From assembly GCA_029962745.1 (NCBI GenBank), contig CM057171.1:1702135-1766134 (forward strand): a stretch of DNA of 64,000 bases, written 5' to 3'. Positions 1 to 9,093 of this stretch are shown here, in pieces. Position 1 is the first letter of the stretch; every line of letters starts with the position of its first letter. The stretch comes from Echinometra lucunter (Eukaryota; Echinodermata; Echinoidea; Camarodonta; Echinometridae). Made by a program: the position numbers and the translations under genes. The notes under the pieces are model-generated. The model saw only the letters and a list, made by a program, of their open reading frames with translations, ran no database searches and was not told the origin of the DNA.

Positions 1-447
1 AGTCTTGGATTGTGTGATAAATGATCAGAAATAAATAAGAAACTTGTTTCACTATTAATAACCGACAAAAAATGTAAAATTTCAGAAGAAAACCTTGACA
101 TTTACAAAAAATGGAGTAACTGTTGATGACACCAATCTCTAATTTTTGAGGAAACAGCTGATTTTATTGACTTGATTTTAATTTGTTTTAAGTAGATAGG
201 AAGGATTTGTTGATTTTTTGTTGATATAAAGTTAATTCAAAGTTTTTCACTTGATATAAAGTTAATTCAAAGCTTTTCAGTTGATTTGAAGAATTAAAAC
301 TGCCTTGAACAAACAATTTGTCAATGATTTGTACATGTTTCAATGGAAGTGATTTAAATCAATGATTTTTAAAAAAAAAACCATGGTGATTTAAATCGCG
401 ATTTAAATCATGATTTAAATCAACGTGATTTAAATCCGCCAACCCTG
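1..447. repeat. End of a hAT-like non-autonomous DNA element
   Basis: The right edge ends in CCAACCCTG, so read inward the terminus starts CAGGGTTGGCGGATTTAAATC. It is followed by four closely spaced GATTTAAATC palindromes at about 350-437. A CAGGG terminus is typical of hAT superfamily ends (family knowledge). The left end lies outside the window. A 22-base stretch at about 228-282 is tandemly duplicated. No coding sequence is visible. Confidence 0.5.
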
Positions 448-454
448 GTGAATA

Positions 455-900
455 TAAAAAATGAATGTTAATCTGCTGAGTGAGTAATGCAAAAGGGTTA
501 CAATTATAATTTTATCTCGTTGAAAGTATGTGTTTCATTACTATTTTCAGATGTTAACAATGTACATTGTAAATATATAATTCTGAGAAGCGTGCATATA
601 AAAAAGGAATGCAAATCTGCTGAATGAGTAATGCAAAAAGGGTACAATTATAATTTTATCTCGTTGAAAGTATATATTATGTTTTTCATTATTATCTTCA
701 GATGATAACAATGTACATTACAAAGATATAATTCTGAGAAGCGTGCATATAAAAAATAATGTAAATCTGCTGTTGAGTAAGTAATGCAAAAGCCGTAGAA
801 TTATCATTATATCTAGTCGAAATTATCATTTTTAGATGTTAACACTGTACAATGTGATATATAATTCTGAGAAGGGTGCATGGTAGAAAAAAATCAAATC
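455..900. repeat. AT-rich satellite, about 3 monomers of 130-150 bp
   Basis: Successive monomers share the anchor ATTCTGAGAAGCGTGCAT, preceded by a GTTAACANTGTACATT block and a TTTCATTATTATCTTCAG block. The same monomer recurs downstream of every TRIM gene in the window, so it marks the start of each segmental repeat. Confidence 0.8.
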
Positions 901-1055
901 TACTTTTGAGTGAGTATATATTACAGGAAATAGTACAGACACAACAGTGATTTCAATTTCTCCATTTTTTATGTATATCTGTACCTTTGTAAAAATATAA
1001 TTCTTGTCATCTCCACCATGTCTACTGAAAATGAATGAGTTTTCTTACAATGTAC

Positions 1056-1060
<5 letters not shown>

Positions 1061-1116
<56 letters not shown>
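1061..1116. repeat. (TA)n microsatellite
   Basis: Uninterrupted alternating TA abutting the left arm of the inverted-repeat element. A second TA tract lies beyond its right arm. Confidence 0.95.
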
Positions 1117-1119
<3 letters not shown>

Positions 1120-1584
1120 GTGACTGAAGAAGGAGGTGGCGGGACGTTGCTAGTATGTTCACTCTGCCTTTGTTATGCCGAGGTTTCGATCCTGTGACAG
1201 GCCTTCCTCAGGGTTTGAGATACAAAACAAAAATTAACCAATTGCAAGCATGCAACAAAACAACGAAATGAAAACAGCATTATAACACAAATACAAACGT
1301 AAATAACAGAAAACGTTAAGTTACAGTTAAATTAAAATCAAAGTGTTAGATCAAAGTGAAGAGACGAACGGAAAGTGTAAATCATATAACTCAAAGAGTA
1401 TGATCATAACAATACTAACTAGTTACCTGAATTTTGGCAGTAGGGAGGAGTTGGGAATTGGTTAATTTTTGTTTTGTATCTCAAGCCCTGAGGAAGACCT
1501 GTCACAGGGTCGAAAGCTCGGCTTAATAAAGGCAAAGTGAACATACTAGCAACGTCCCGCCGCCTCCTCCTTCTTCAGTCACAA
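1117..1584. mobile_element. Inverted-repeat element with hammerhead-like arms, copy A
   Basis: The left arm starts GTTGTGACTGAAGAAGGAGG and the right arm ends in its near reverse complement (CTTCTTCAGTCACAA). Arms are about 145 bp around an AT-rich centre of about 180 bp. Each arm contains a CTGAGGA...GAAA block resembling a hammerhead core, in opposite orientations. The element sits between two TA microsatellites. Penelope-like retroelements are known to carry hammerhead motifs, so a Penelope-type terminal remnant is the leading guess. No reverse transcriptase is present. Confidence 0.55.
1483..1524 (+). ncRNA. Hammerhead ribozyme-like motif, copy A right arm
   Basis: Read as RNA, AAGCC at 1483-1487 can pair with GGCUU at 1520-1524 (helix I). 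CUGAGGA at 1488-1494 and GAAA at 1512-1515 match the conserved core. GACC...GGUC between them forms helix II. The GCUC linker could give a one-pair helix III and a cleavage-site C at 1519. One extra A sits between CUGAGGA and helix II compared with the canonical core, so activity is uncertain. Confidence 0.4.
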
Positions 1585-1641
1585 GTATAATTTTTACATA
1601 CGATGCAGCACCCATCACGTACGTGGCCGAAGCACTTTCAC

Positions 1642-1643
<2 letters not shown>

Positions 1644-1705
<62 letters not shown>
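1644..1705. repeat. (TA)n microsatellite
   Basis: Uninterrupted TA tract about 60 bp beyond the right arm of the inverted-repeat element. Confidence 0.95.
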
Positions 1706-1707
<2 letters not shown>

Positions 1708-2178
1708 GTATATGTATATAAGAGCATGGCTAAGAGTTAAACATGAATATATTTCCTAAAACTTTTCAGTAATGTATTTTCTTTAATGATAAGTGAGTTA
1801 TAATTCAAAACCTGAACTTCCTGTTGATTGGATCACGTGTCAGGATCCGAATAGTAAGTTCGGAATTTGAATTATAACTCAGTAATTATTGAACTTAGAC
1901 CGAATGAATAATAACTGTCATGATTTTATTTTCTTACATGTTAGCCCAACGTACATGATAAGCTTTATTAATGGACCAAGTGTAATGTATATCGCACTTT
2001 TGACTATTCTCCATGATATAATGATTCATGAGGTAATAACGAGGTCACTTATTCGCTGTTTTGGTCATTGGCTTGCAGCTCTATCTTAGCCCAAACAAAG
2101 CTTTGCAGCCTTTAATAGGAGATACACCCATACAGAGATGTACATCACTATATGGACACATCCGACGATGGTTTGTCA
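1706..2178. other. AT-rich 3' flank of ML gene copy A
   Basis: No gene recognised. The stretch is repeated nearly unchanged at about 14953-15427 and 54473-54944. A 66-codon plus-strand ORF inside it is conserved only because the copies are young. It would be the 3' UTR and downstream region of the minus-strand ML gene. Confidence 0.5.
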
Positions 2179-5049
2179 TCATTCACTTATTTGAGCTTCT
2201 TGTGGGCGATGTATAAGCCCAAATTCGGCCTCGAAGCAGCCCATTCTTTCTCCATCACCATCATAGATTGAAAATCGGAGCTTGTATGAACCCTGTAGTT
2301 TGAAATAATAAGAATGAAAATAACATAATTTGTTTGTCAAGCTCATGCATAAAGAATACTTTGTGTCATATTGTCATAATGCTGTACTTTCTTTATTTTC
2401 CATTTTTAATAAAGGCTTTTCAACTGTTCATTCGTGATTTTTGTTTTTGGATCTGTTACTGGTCCCGTAGAGGTGCCGTAGCTATAGCCGAGTGGTTGAA
2501 GGCGCTTGACTGCAGATGCGAGGATTGGCGGTTCGATCCCCGGCACAGCACTTATGCCCTTGAGCAAGGCATAAAGTCAGAGAAACTCCCCACTTCCGGG
2601 AGAGGCTGTTATCCTCCAAAGTAGACTCATATCGCTTTCACAACAAGGTACGGTCGCTGGGTACGGTCGCAGAGACCGTACCCAGCGACCGATCGGACGT
2701 GATGTCACACCGCCGTCGAAATTTGGTCAGGCCCTGAGCGATCGGTCGCAGTATAGCTGACCTAGCCGGAAGCAGAAGTAGAGATAGCGCGTGGGCATGT
2801 ATGGGGGTCATTGCATTTCGATCGGTCGCAGAGAACGATGTGCTTTCACATCAAGTTGCATCGGTCGCGATCGGTCGCTGCGTACGATGAAATGCTTTCA
2901 CACCGTGGTATCATCGGTCCCTGGGTACGGTCTCTGCGACCGTACCCAGCAACCGTACCTTGGTGTGAAAGCGGTATAAGAACATGGCAATTCATAAACG
3001 CCGAGGATCCCAACGCTGAGAGAGACTGTACAAAGTGAATGGCAACGACTCGTCCGTCTCTGACGCACCCTTTAAAGACTTATATAAAATTGACATCAAT
3101 TGAATCCCCTTTGAAGATCCCCATTGAATACCACTTGGCAATTGGGAGTACATGGAAAGTGAAGCAATAGGTCCCAATTGACCCATTGAAATTGACCCAT
3201 TAAAAACCAATTGGTCTCATTGCAACCAATTGCCAAGTGGATCTAATACGTACTCATTGTTTACCCTTCCATATACTTCCAACGACTTGTCCGTCTCTGA
3301 CGCACCCTTTAAAGACTTATATAAAATTGACATCAATTGATGTGGACAGGTCCTCGGGATCGCGCCATCACTCGACTTGACGCGTACAGTGAGTTTAGCA
3401 GCTGTTTAGGGGAATATAAAAACTTCATAAAAAGAGTCCAGAATCTAGACTACAGGATCCTCGGCGATTACTCAATGCCACGTTCTACTTTCGGGGATTA
3501 CGGCCTCTCCCGGGAAGTGGGGAGTTTCCCTGAGACTGATGTCTCAATTAAAATTAACCCGCATGCTACTGAATTCTCCAATGTACATAATGGTATTAAG
3601 ACCTACACCCAGTTCCCCTACCCAGGGGGTCAGTGCTATAATACTGACGCCAACGTGTGCAGGTGTATTGTGTGTGCATGTGTTGTTTTTTTCCTTCCAA
3701 ATATCGGTAATGTGATTGCCGTAGAGGTGCCGTAGCCGAGTGGTTTGAAAGGCGCTTGACTGGAGACTCGAGAATCGGCGGTTCGGTACCTGGCACGGCG
3801 GCACGGCACTTACGCCCCTTGAGGAAGACACTTTGTCTACATTGCTCTTTTATCTTACATGAAATAAATTGACGTGCCATAGACACATTGATACCAACGT
3901 GTGGATGTGCTTTGTTTTGCTTTAAAAAAAAAAGAGTTATTGGTCTGATATCTGTCCCTTTGGTGTGACCAGGTTGTTGTTACCAATAGTTCTTACCTTG
4001 ATGAGATTTCGAAGAAAACTGCTAGGAAGATCCTTATCTCTTATATGGATCACGAACGGAACGTCCTCCCTAGACGAGTACGAGCCGGGGATCGGAGGAC
4101 AGGTACATGTGAACCCGTTGTCGATGATCTCCGATGGACATCCTCTGTAGTCGATGACGTTGTCTATGATGTTGCACAGATCGACACGGCTTGATATTAG
4201 AATCGTAAAAGGAAGACAGAAAATATGACATGTACAAGATGATAGGTGAGAAGGCACATGCATGCGGAGAAACCTGAGGGGTGCAGGGGCGATTACTTGG
4301 CTTTGATTCTCCCGAAGGGGAAAAATGTTTTCTTTACAGATTTGGGCACTTTCTCTGTTCGGGAAGGGTATTGAAAAAAGCTATATTATAGTATAATTTA
4401 ATGCAGTGTATTTATTTATTGTTCCAGTGTTCACAACATCAGACATGACACTCAGAAAACGAGAAGAATGAAACATGTTCAAGGTATGCAACAGATGTAA
4501 GGAAGAAATACTGATTATAAACATAATTCTGAATTGCATTTGGTTATAATGACTTGCTTATTACATAATTAAGTTGTGTTCTGGAATAATTATGAAATCT
4601 CCATTCACATAAAGAAAAACGGTAGAGATGGATGGCAGTCATAATCTTTCTACCTGTAAAGAAACTTTAGGGGTGTGTCGACGGTCCACAAAAAACTGAA
4701 AATCCATATTTTTTCCGAACCTTTAATTTGCCTTGTCGGCAGCTTTGGCTCCCCCCCCCCATTGAAAATGGCCGAGTGATGCCCCCTCGGGTTTATGGTT
4801 TATGTTATGTAATTCTAGGTCTCTCTGTCTCTCGCCATAAATTTCCGTCAGGGCAATAAGGCGTTATGTCAAACCATGTATGACCGAACCAGCCGAAATC
4901 TAAGCGACGAGCCACCGTGATCTCAGCCATGATCGTCTGAGAGATGTCACGAATGATCTCGAGGTCAAGAGCCAGTTCTATGGTGCCGGGTACGATGACC
5001 GGGTGAGGTGTGACACTGAAGTGATTGAATCGAACAGTCGCATTCACGT
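2179..5049 (-). CDS. GM2-activator-like ML-domain protein, copy A (5' exon not found)
   Basis: Three minus-strand exons give a continuous phase-matched frame: 4836-5049, 3997-4189 and 2179-2292 (stop at 2179-2181). The product resembles the ganglioside GM2 activator. It has a HPVIVPGTIELAL strand, then a cysteine-rich C...DLCNIID...GCP...CTCPPIPGSYS core, and a last exon beginning GSYKLRFSIYDGDGERMGC. GM2-activator proteins are soluble lipid carriers of the MD-2-related (ML) fold, acting in lysosomes or outside the cell. The exon 3 acceptor follows a pyrimidine-rich stretch; its donor is AAG|GTAAGA. Exon 2 ends TG, joining C to form a cysteine codon. Its donor here is GC rather than the GT seen in copies B and C. 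The preceding acceptor is TTTTCTCAG|AC, so an upstream exon with the signal peptide must exist but was not located. The gene faces away from TRIM1. Confidence 0.8.
2466..2630 (+). repeat. tRNA-Leu-derived SINE, copy A
   Basis: The head has an A box TAGCCGAGTGG (2485-2495) and a B box GGTTCGATCCC (2530-2540) at tRNA spacing, then a non-tRNA tail with GAGCAAGGCATAAAG. There is no good anticodon stem or closed acceptor stem, so this is a SINE rather than a tRNA gene. It lies in the last intron of ML copy A. Confidence 0.75.
2631..2976. mobile_element. Palindromic MITE rich in CGGTCGC, copy A
   Basis: The ends are CGCTTTCACAACAAGGTACG and the near reverse complement CGTACCTTGGTGTGAAAGCG. The interior repeats ATCGGTCGC/GCGACCGAT in both orientations and could fold on itself. 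Related copies lie at 15880-16226, 55398-55743 and 32336-32742. No transposase is present and no clear target-site duplication was seen. Confidence 0.7.
3043..3340. repeat. 61-bp direct repeats flanking a CAATTGG-rich module
   Basis: A 61-bp block starting CAACGACTNGTCCGTCTCTG occurs at 3043-3103 and again at 3280-3340. The roughly 176 bp between them contains inverted CCACTTGGCAATTGG / CCAATTGCCAAGTGG. The arrangement is repeated in copies B and C. Its origin is unknown: a local duplication or a small element with short terminal repeats. Confidence 0.6.
3712..3860 (+). repeat. Second tRNA-Leu-like SINE, copy A
   Basis: The A box TAGCCGAGTGG is at 3733-3743, with a degraded B box GGTTCGGTACC near 3780 and a tail ending in ATGAAATAAA. 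In the matching places of copies B and C the A-box segment is deleted. Confidence 0.65.
4190..4835. other. Intron of ML gene copy A
   Basis: AT-rich, bounded by a GC donor at 4835-4834 and an AG acceptor at 4191-4190 on the minus strand. A poly-C run lies near 4750. No other feature was recognised. Confidence 0.6.
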
Positions 5050-5502
5050 CTGAGAAAATATCAAGATAAGAGAAGACAAATCAGCTACCATTCGGTGGGC
5101 AGTCGTACGACTATATGACATCTTGAAACGATTCGTAGCCTGCAATACGACCGTATGCATGCTCCGGTGACAGGTGTTCTGCAGCTAGTTTTAACCCATC
5201 ACGCGATGATACAAGTCAGTTTATTACTTATGCGAACAGAAAATAACTTTGCAGAACTCAACTCTACCGGAATTCCTATAGCAAGATGATATACATACCC
5301 TTCTGAATCCCGCATATGCACTTTCATTTCACGATAAAAATGGAGAACATATCGTTAAAATCACTGAACTTTTTGTACACTTGTTGTTGTTGTTGTTGTT
5401 GAATTGGGTTTTCACAGACGTGTATCAATCTTGATTATTTACGTCTGGGACCGACCTTTAACGTCACCATCCGAAAGATTTGTATCTTGCTAAAGGACAT
5501 TA
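5050..5502. other. Upstream intron of ML copy A, no feature
   Basis: Begins with a good minus-strand acceptor next to exon 2. It contains a (TTG)n stretch near 5383-5402. I searched the minus strand for a signal-peptide exon with the F-x-W-x-N-C pattern of GM2 activators and did not find one here. Confidence 0.5.
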
Positions 5503-5606
5503 GTGCCGCAGCAGGGACTCGAACTCTGGACCTTGTGCTTCAAAGTCGGGAGACTTATCCACTGAGCCACTTATCCACTGAGCCACAACACCTCTACACA
5601 GATGTA
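5503..5606 (-). repeat. tRNA-derived SINE head (minus), copy A
   Basis: Read on the minus strand it has TGGCTCAGTGGATAAG (A-box region) present twice in tandem, then AGTTCGAGTCC (B box). Copy B (18836-18938) has a perfect B box, GGTTCGAATCC. It is distinct from the leucine-like SINEs. Confidence 0.65.
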
Positions 5607-6480
5607 GACTCACTAGTCTTTTCACAGACGTCGATGTCATATCCACGTATGAGATTTTGTTTATATTATATCGCCATCTACGATGAGATGTTGACTTTGC
5701 ACTTTACTCGTATTAAAATCTTTGTACAAAAAGTTCAGTGAGGGGGAAAGCCTGGATATGACTGTGAGTTAAGATCAATTCAGTCCAATATCATTATGCT
5801 CGAACGTAGGAAAAAAAAAATATTGACGTTGATTTGAAAATTATAAAGAATTTATTTCAAAAATACATCCCCTTCATTAAGTGAATGGACAAAATAATGT
5901 GCAAGCTTGATCTACTAGTATGTTGCTATATTAGAAGACTCTGATCTTAGTGGCAAAATTTAGATTCTCAAAAGGTTACCAATATTGAAGAAGAAGAATA
6001 GAAAATTTCAAGTTCTCATGATCCGGTGGATAATTTGCAGTCTTATGTTTTTATGAATGCATAATTTCTAATATGTGTACCTTCATGCATTCTTCTTGCT
6101 CGTACAAACAACACAAATGTTTTATATCAATTTATAATATGTTTTGTAAATTTTTTATGTTTCTTCTTCTTTCTGCCCCTTTTGTCATTTCCTTTGTGTT
6201 TTTTTCCTATCTTCCTTACCTCTCCCAACCTTCTTTCCCTCTCATATCTCTTCCTCTGTCACTCTAGTAATAATTAATGATTTTATAATGTTCTCAAAGT
6301 GACTTGAATATAATATAAATAACCCTTTACATATTGAATACAATGCCATTCTCTCTATACCCTTGTTTTTCTCTTCTCTGCCGGCAGTCTCTTCCATGTT
6401 TCTATTAATTCCTCTCCTTCTTCTCTCTATCATGTCTATCTTATTTCCTACCTATCTTCATCTTTATTTTATTTTTTATT
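5607..6480. other. AT-rich intergenic, pyrimidine-rich in second half
   Basis: No gene recognised. The second half (about 6080-6440) is T/C-rich with short TTCTTC and CCTTCC runs. The whole stretch is repeated in segment 2 at about 18940-19860. Confidence 0.5.
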
Positions 6481-6484
6481 TTTT

Positions 6485-6640
6485 ACTTGAGCTTGTGTGT
6501 ATGTATATGTAGTGTGGATGTGTGTGTGTGTACATGTTGTTTGTTGTAAGGGTGAGTGTGTGTGTGGATGAGGGTGCGTGTGTGTTTTGCTAGGGTTGTG
6601 TGTGTGCGTGTTTGCGTGTGTGTTTACATACGCGTATGCA
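6485..6640. repeat. (GT)n-rich tract
   Basis: Interrupted TG repeats ending in alternating purine-pyrimidine sequence (CATACGCGTATGCAT), a possible Z-DNA-forming run. A longer version lies at about 19850-20020. Confidence 0.8.
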
Positions 6641-6722
6641 TATTATTTGTAATGTCTTTTATGTAATTCTGTTATTTATTTTGTATGTTGACTGTCGTCA
6701 TATATCTATCTATTTATGTTAA

Positions 6723-6790
6723 GTATGTAAACTGATCCTATCAGTTGCTGCTGATCAGTATTTTCATATACCAATAAATGAAAAAAAAAT
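6723..6790 (+). repeat. Retroelement-like 3' end with hairpin and AATAAA
   Basis: CTGATC...GATCAG forms a short hairpin, followed by CCAATAAATG and a poly-A run. That resembles a LINE or SINE 3' terminus. In segment 2 the same sequence is split by the TTAA MITE at 20093-20580. Confidence 0.4.
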
Positions 6791-6825
6791 CTCTCCCCTC
6801 ACACTCTTTCCTTCTTTTCTCCTCA

Positions 6826-6826
6826 G

Positions 6827-6863
<37 letters not shown>
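6826..6863. repeat. (CT)n microsatellite
   Basis: Uninterrupted CT dinucleotides, followed by a poly-C run. Confidence 0.9.
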
Positions 6864-6868
<5 letters not shown>

Positions 6869-7074
6869 CCCCCCCCATATCTGCCCTCTTCTTCCAGCTC
6901 ATTGCACTCTTTCTTTCCCTCCAGATTCAGTTCTTCAAAATGATTTAAAATTGCACATACCCGGTATGAATTATCTTTTTTTTTAAATGATCATTTTTGA
7001 ATGTCTAAAAATTTACTGTACACAAAATTGTATTTCACTTTTTAATGTAATGCTTCAGTATATGTACATGTATA

Positions 7075-7204
7075 TTCCATGCAATTCAGCTTTCGAGCTG
7101 CAATATGGTTTTTCAATAAATACCTTTTCAATCAATGAAGGAGAAGAAGAAGAAGAAGAAGAAGAAGAAGAAGAAGAAGAAGAAGAAGAAGAAGAAGAAG
7201 AATG
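7075..7204 (+). repeat. LINE-like 3' end with (GAA)n tail
   Basis: CAGCTTTCGAGCTG makes a perfect hairpin, followed by CAATAAATAC and then a (GAA)n run from about 7143. The hairpin, AATAAA and microsatellite order recurs at 20930, 28440 and 59310, and is typical of CR1/L2-type LINE 3' ends (family knowledge). The GAA run translates as poly-Glu or poly-Ser and is not a gene. Confidence 0.55.
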
Positions 7205-7479
7205 AGGAGGAAGAAAAAGAAGTGTAATGTATGAAATGAAAATAATGACTTGGGTCATAAACCCAAAGCTTCTACAGATATAAAATCATTGTCAGAGGAT
7301 TTTCGAAAATTGACCTAAATTAGGCTCTTTTTCTACCCTAATAAGAAGCCGAGAAGAAGAAGAAGAAGAAGAAAATGTATGAAATTAAATAATGCACTGG
7401 GTTAACTCAAAGCTTCCACAAAATTTATTGTGAGAAGATTTTGTAAAATTGACCTCTTTTTCTACCCGGATTTCTTTTT

Positions 7480-7885
7480 GTAATTGTGTGTCTGCCTCTC
7501 TTAGATCCCCCCCCTCTCTCTCTCTGTCTACTTTTCCTTGCTCTTCTTTCTCTCTCTTTCTTTATTCTTTCGCTGTCTCCATATTTATGACTCTTTTTCT
7601 ACTTTAATTCCTCCTCTCATTCTTCTTTCCTTCCTTCCTTGTTTCCTTTTCGTTATATCTTCTCTCTCTCTTTCTCTCTCTCTATCGATCAATCTGCTTA
7701 TCTCCCCTTGCCCCTCTTTCTCTCTCTCTCTCTCTTTTATGATTTCTTTCTCTATCTGCTTCCTTCTGACTCTTTTTGCCTACTTTGAGTCCTGCTCTCA
7801 TTCTTCCTTCCTTCCTTTCTTAGTTTTCGTTATACCTTTTATCTTTTTCCATCTCTCTCTCTCTCTCTCCCTATTTTATGTTCAT
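7480..7885. repeat. Long pyrimidine-rich tract upstream of TRIM1
   Basis: The top strand is almost only C and T, with (CT)n and (CTTC)n blocks and a recurring TATCGATCAATCTGCTTATC unit. Homologous tracts precede every TRIM gene. The open frames across it are low-complexity artefacts. Confidence 0.8.
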
Positions 7886-8052
7886 GCACATGCCGAAGAA
7901 AGAAAGAAAAAAAGCTGAAACCTAATTTTACATACTTCATAATGATTATTACCCCCAGCTAGATGTGTAAATCATGCTGCGTGCGAGAGTTAGGAATTTG
8001 TAAGGAACTAACGTGTAGACCGCCCCCAAGAAAAGCTCGCTACGCTACACGA

Positions 8053-8058
8053 TATAAA
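8053..8058 (+). promoter_or_regulatory. TATA-like box upstream of TRIM1
   Basis: TATAAA in CGATATAAACCTC lies just after a conserved AGAAAAGCTCGCTACGC block. The same arrangement is kept before TRIM2, TRIM4 and TRIM5 and is degraded before TRIM3. Conservation in position supports a core promoter; no transcript evidence is available. Confidence 0.35.
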
Positions 8059-8084
8059 CCTCAGCCCCCCTCTCATTTTTGAAA

Positions 8085-8401
8085 ACTTTATCATGTATCA
8101 TGTTCTGAAAGTATTGCGCGGTATTGGGTCCGTGCCAAAAATGAATCGTTGCATTAGAGAAGAAAAACTGCACTTGGTTTTTCCGGGATCAAAGTACAAT
8201 TTCATATTTAGCATATTTAGGAACAAGCACATCGTTAATGTGATATTCTTCGCACCAATCCCACAAAACCGGGCGATACATTGACTAACCTGTTGTCGTC
8301 TGAATGCTTTCCTGTCCAAATAGCCCAACACAGTTTTAAGTGTAGAGAGCTGATACTCGGAGCACACTGGGACTCGGATTCAAACAGCATACTCCCAAAA
8401 G
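8085..8401 (+). other. Probable 5' UTR exon of TRIM1
   Basis: This block is conserved before all five TRIM genes and ends AAAAG|GTATTTAG, a donor-like site kept in every copy (AAAG|GTATTTAG). The matching acceptor is TTATTCCTCAG at 9080-9090, just before the coding exon, which would define an intron at 8402-9090. The exon start is a guess from the TATA-like box. Confidence 0.4.
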
Positions 8402-8631
8402 GTATTTAGTTAAGAAATTATGTCAGAGTAATTAACTGAGTGCAAGGTGCAAATTAATTCCTGGTGCATAAACATGATAAATCTCGAAGAAGGCTGTGAA
8501 TTTTGTCTGTAATTTTGCATGCCAATTCAATTTCACGGAAGCACAGTATCTAACTTGGGCGTTACTCTCCTTTGCCATCAGTCGTATACAGGAAGTAGCC
8601 CTGATAGCAGAGACTGGTAAGAATAACATCA

Positions 8632-8850
8632 TATTTACGTCTTTTTAAAGTCATGTCATACATCTTATTTACCTTATTATATATACGTCTTTAAGACGAC
8701 ACTTTGCACCAGCACACGACGTAAAATAAGACGTCATATTTTTATGTCAATTTTACATCATATTGGTCGGGAAAAACGTCTTTATGACGTCTTTATGACC
8801 CAAAGGAAACTCACAGACTGGTAAAAATCACTTCAAAAAGACGTCAAAGC
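8632..8850. repeat. ACGTC-rich block in the TRIM1 leader intron
   Basis: TACGTCTTT, AAGACGTCA and TATGACGTC motifs recur in both orientations, giving an imperfect palindromic MITE-like module. It is also present in the 2.2 kb tandem units at about 43175-43330 and 45360-45515, and absent from the leaders of TRIM2-TRIM5. Confidence 0.45.
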
Positions 8851-9093
8851 TTCAAAGCTGGTTTATAAAATATTTCTAGAATGTATACAACATTATGGCG
8901 TTTTCTCTTTGTTAATGTTCTAGCCTATAGAGAGAGTTGGGTCATGTAACTATACCCCTATTTTTTTCAAATGTAAAAAACTCACCTATGGGTCATCTTG
9001 CCCCCTATCAATATAACCTGGCGCCACCCCTTGGGACATTAACACCCTAGACGTACCCAGTGGAGTTACTTTATTGTTTTTATTCCTCAGGAA

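Noticed and set aside
1889..2089. 66-codon ORF conserved in three copies
   Set aside because: Lies in the 3' flank of the ML gene, has no known motif, and is interrupted by an element in segment 4 and diverged in segment 3. Best explained as copied non-coding DNA.
2484..2560. Possible tRNA-Leu gene
   Set aside because: A and B boxes are good but no proper anticodon arm or acceptor stem forms, and a SINE tail follows.
2334..2624. 96-codon ORF conserved in three copies (also 15583 and 55100)
   Set aside because: It runs through the tRNA-derived SINE; conservation reflects recent segmental duplication, and substitutions change amino acids freely.
6987..7205. ORF ending in a long poly-glutamate run (and antisense poly-serine)
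   Set aside because: Created by the (GAA)n microsatellite; the same happens at 20642, 31403, 46510 and 59361. No domain or splice context.
7538..7918. Leu/Ser/Phe-rich ORF that looks like a membrane protein
   Set aside because: Translation of a (CT)n/(CTTC)n tract; length and frame differ between segments.
8098..8367. Minus-strand ORF as a candidate first exon of the ML gene
   Set aside because: No signal-peptide character, no F-x-W-x-N-C pattern, and no donor in the required phase; the block fits better as the TRIM 5' UTR exon on the plus strand.
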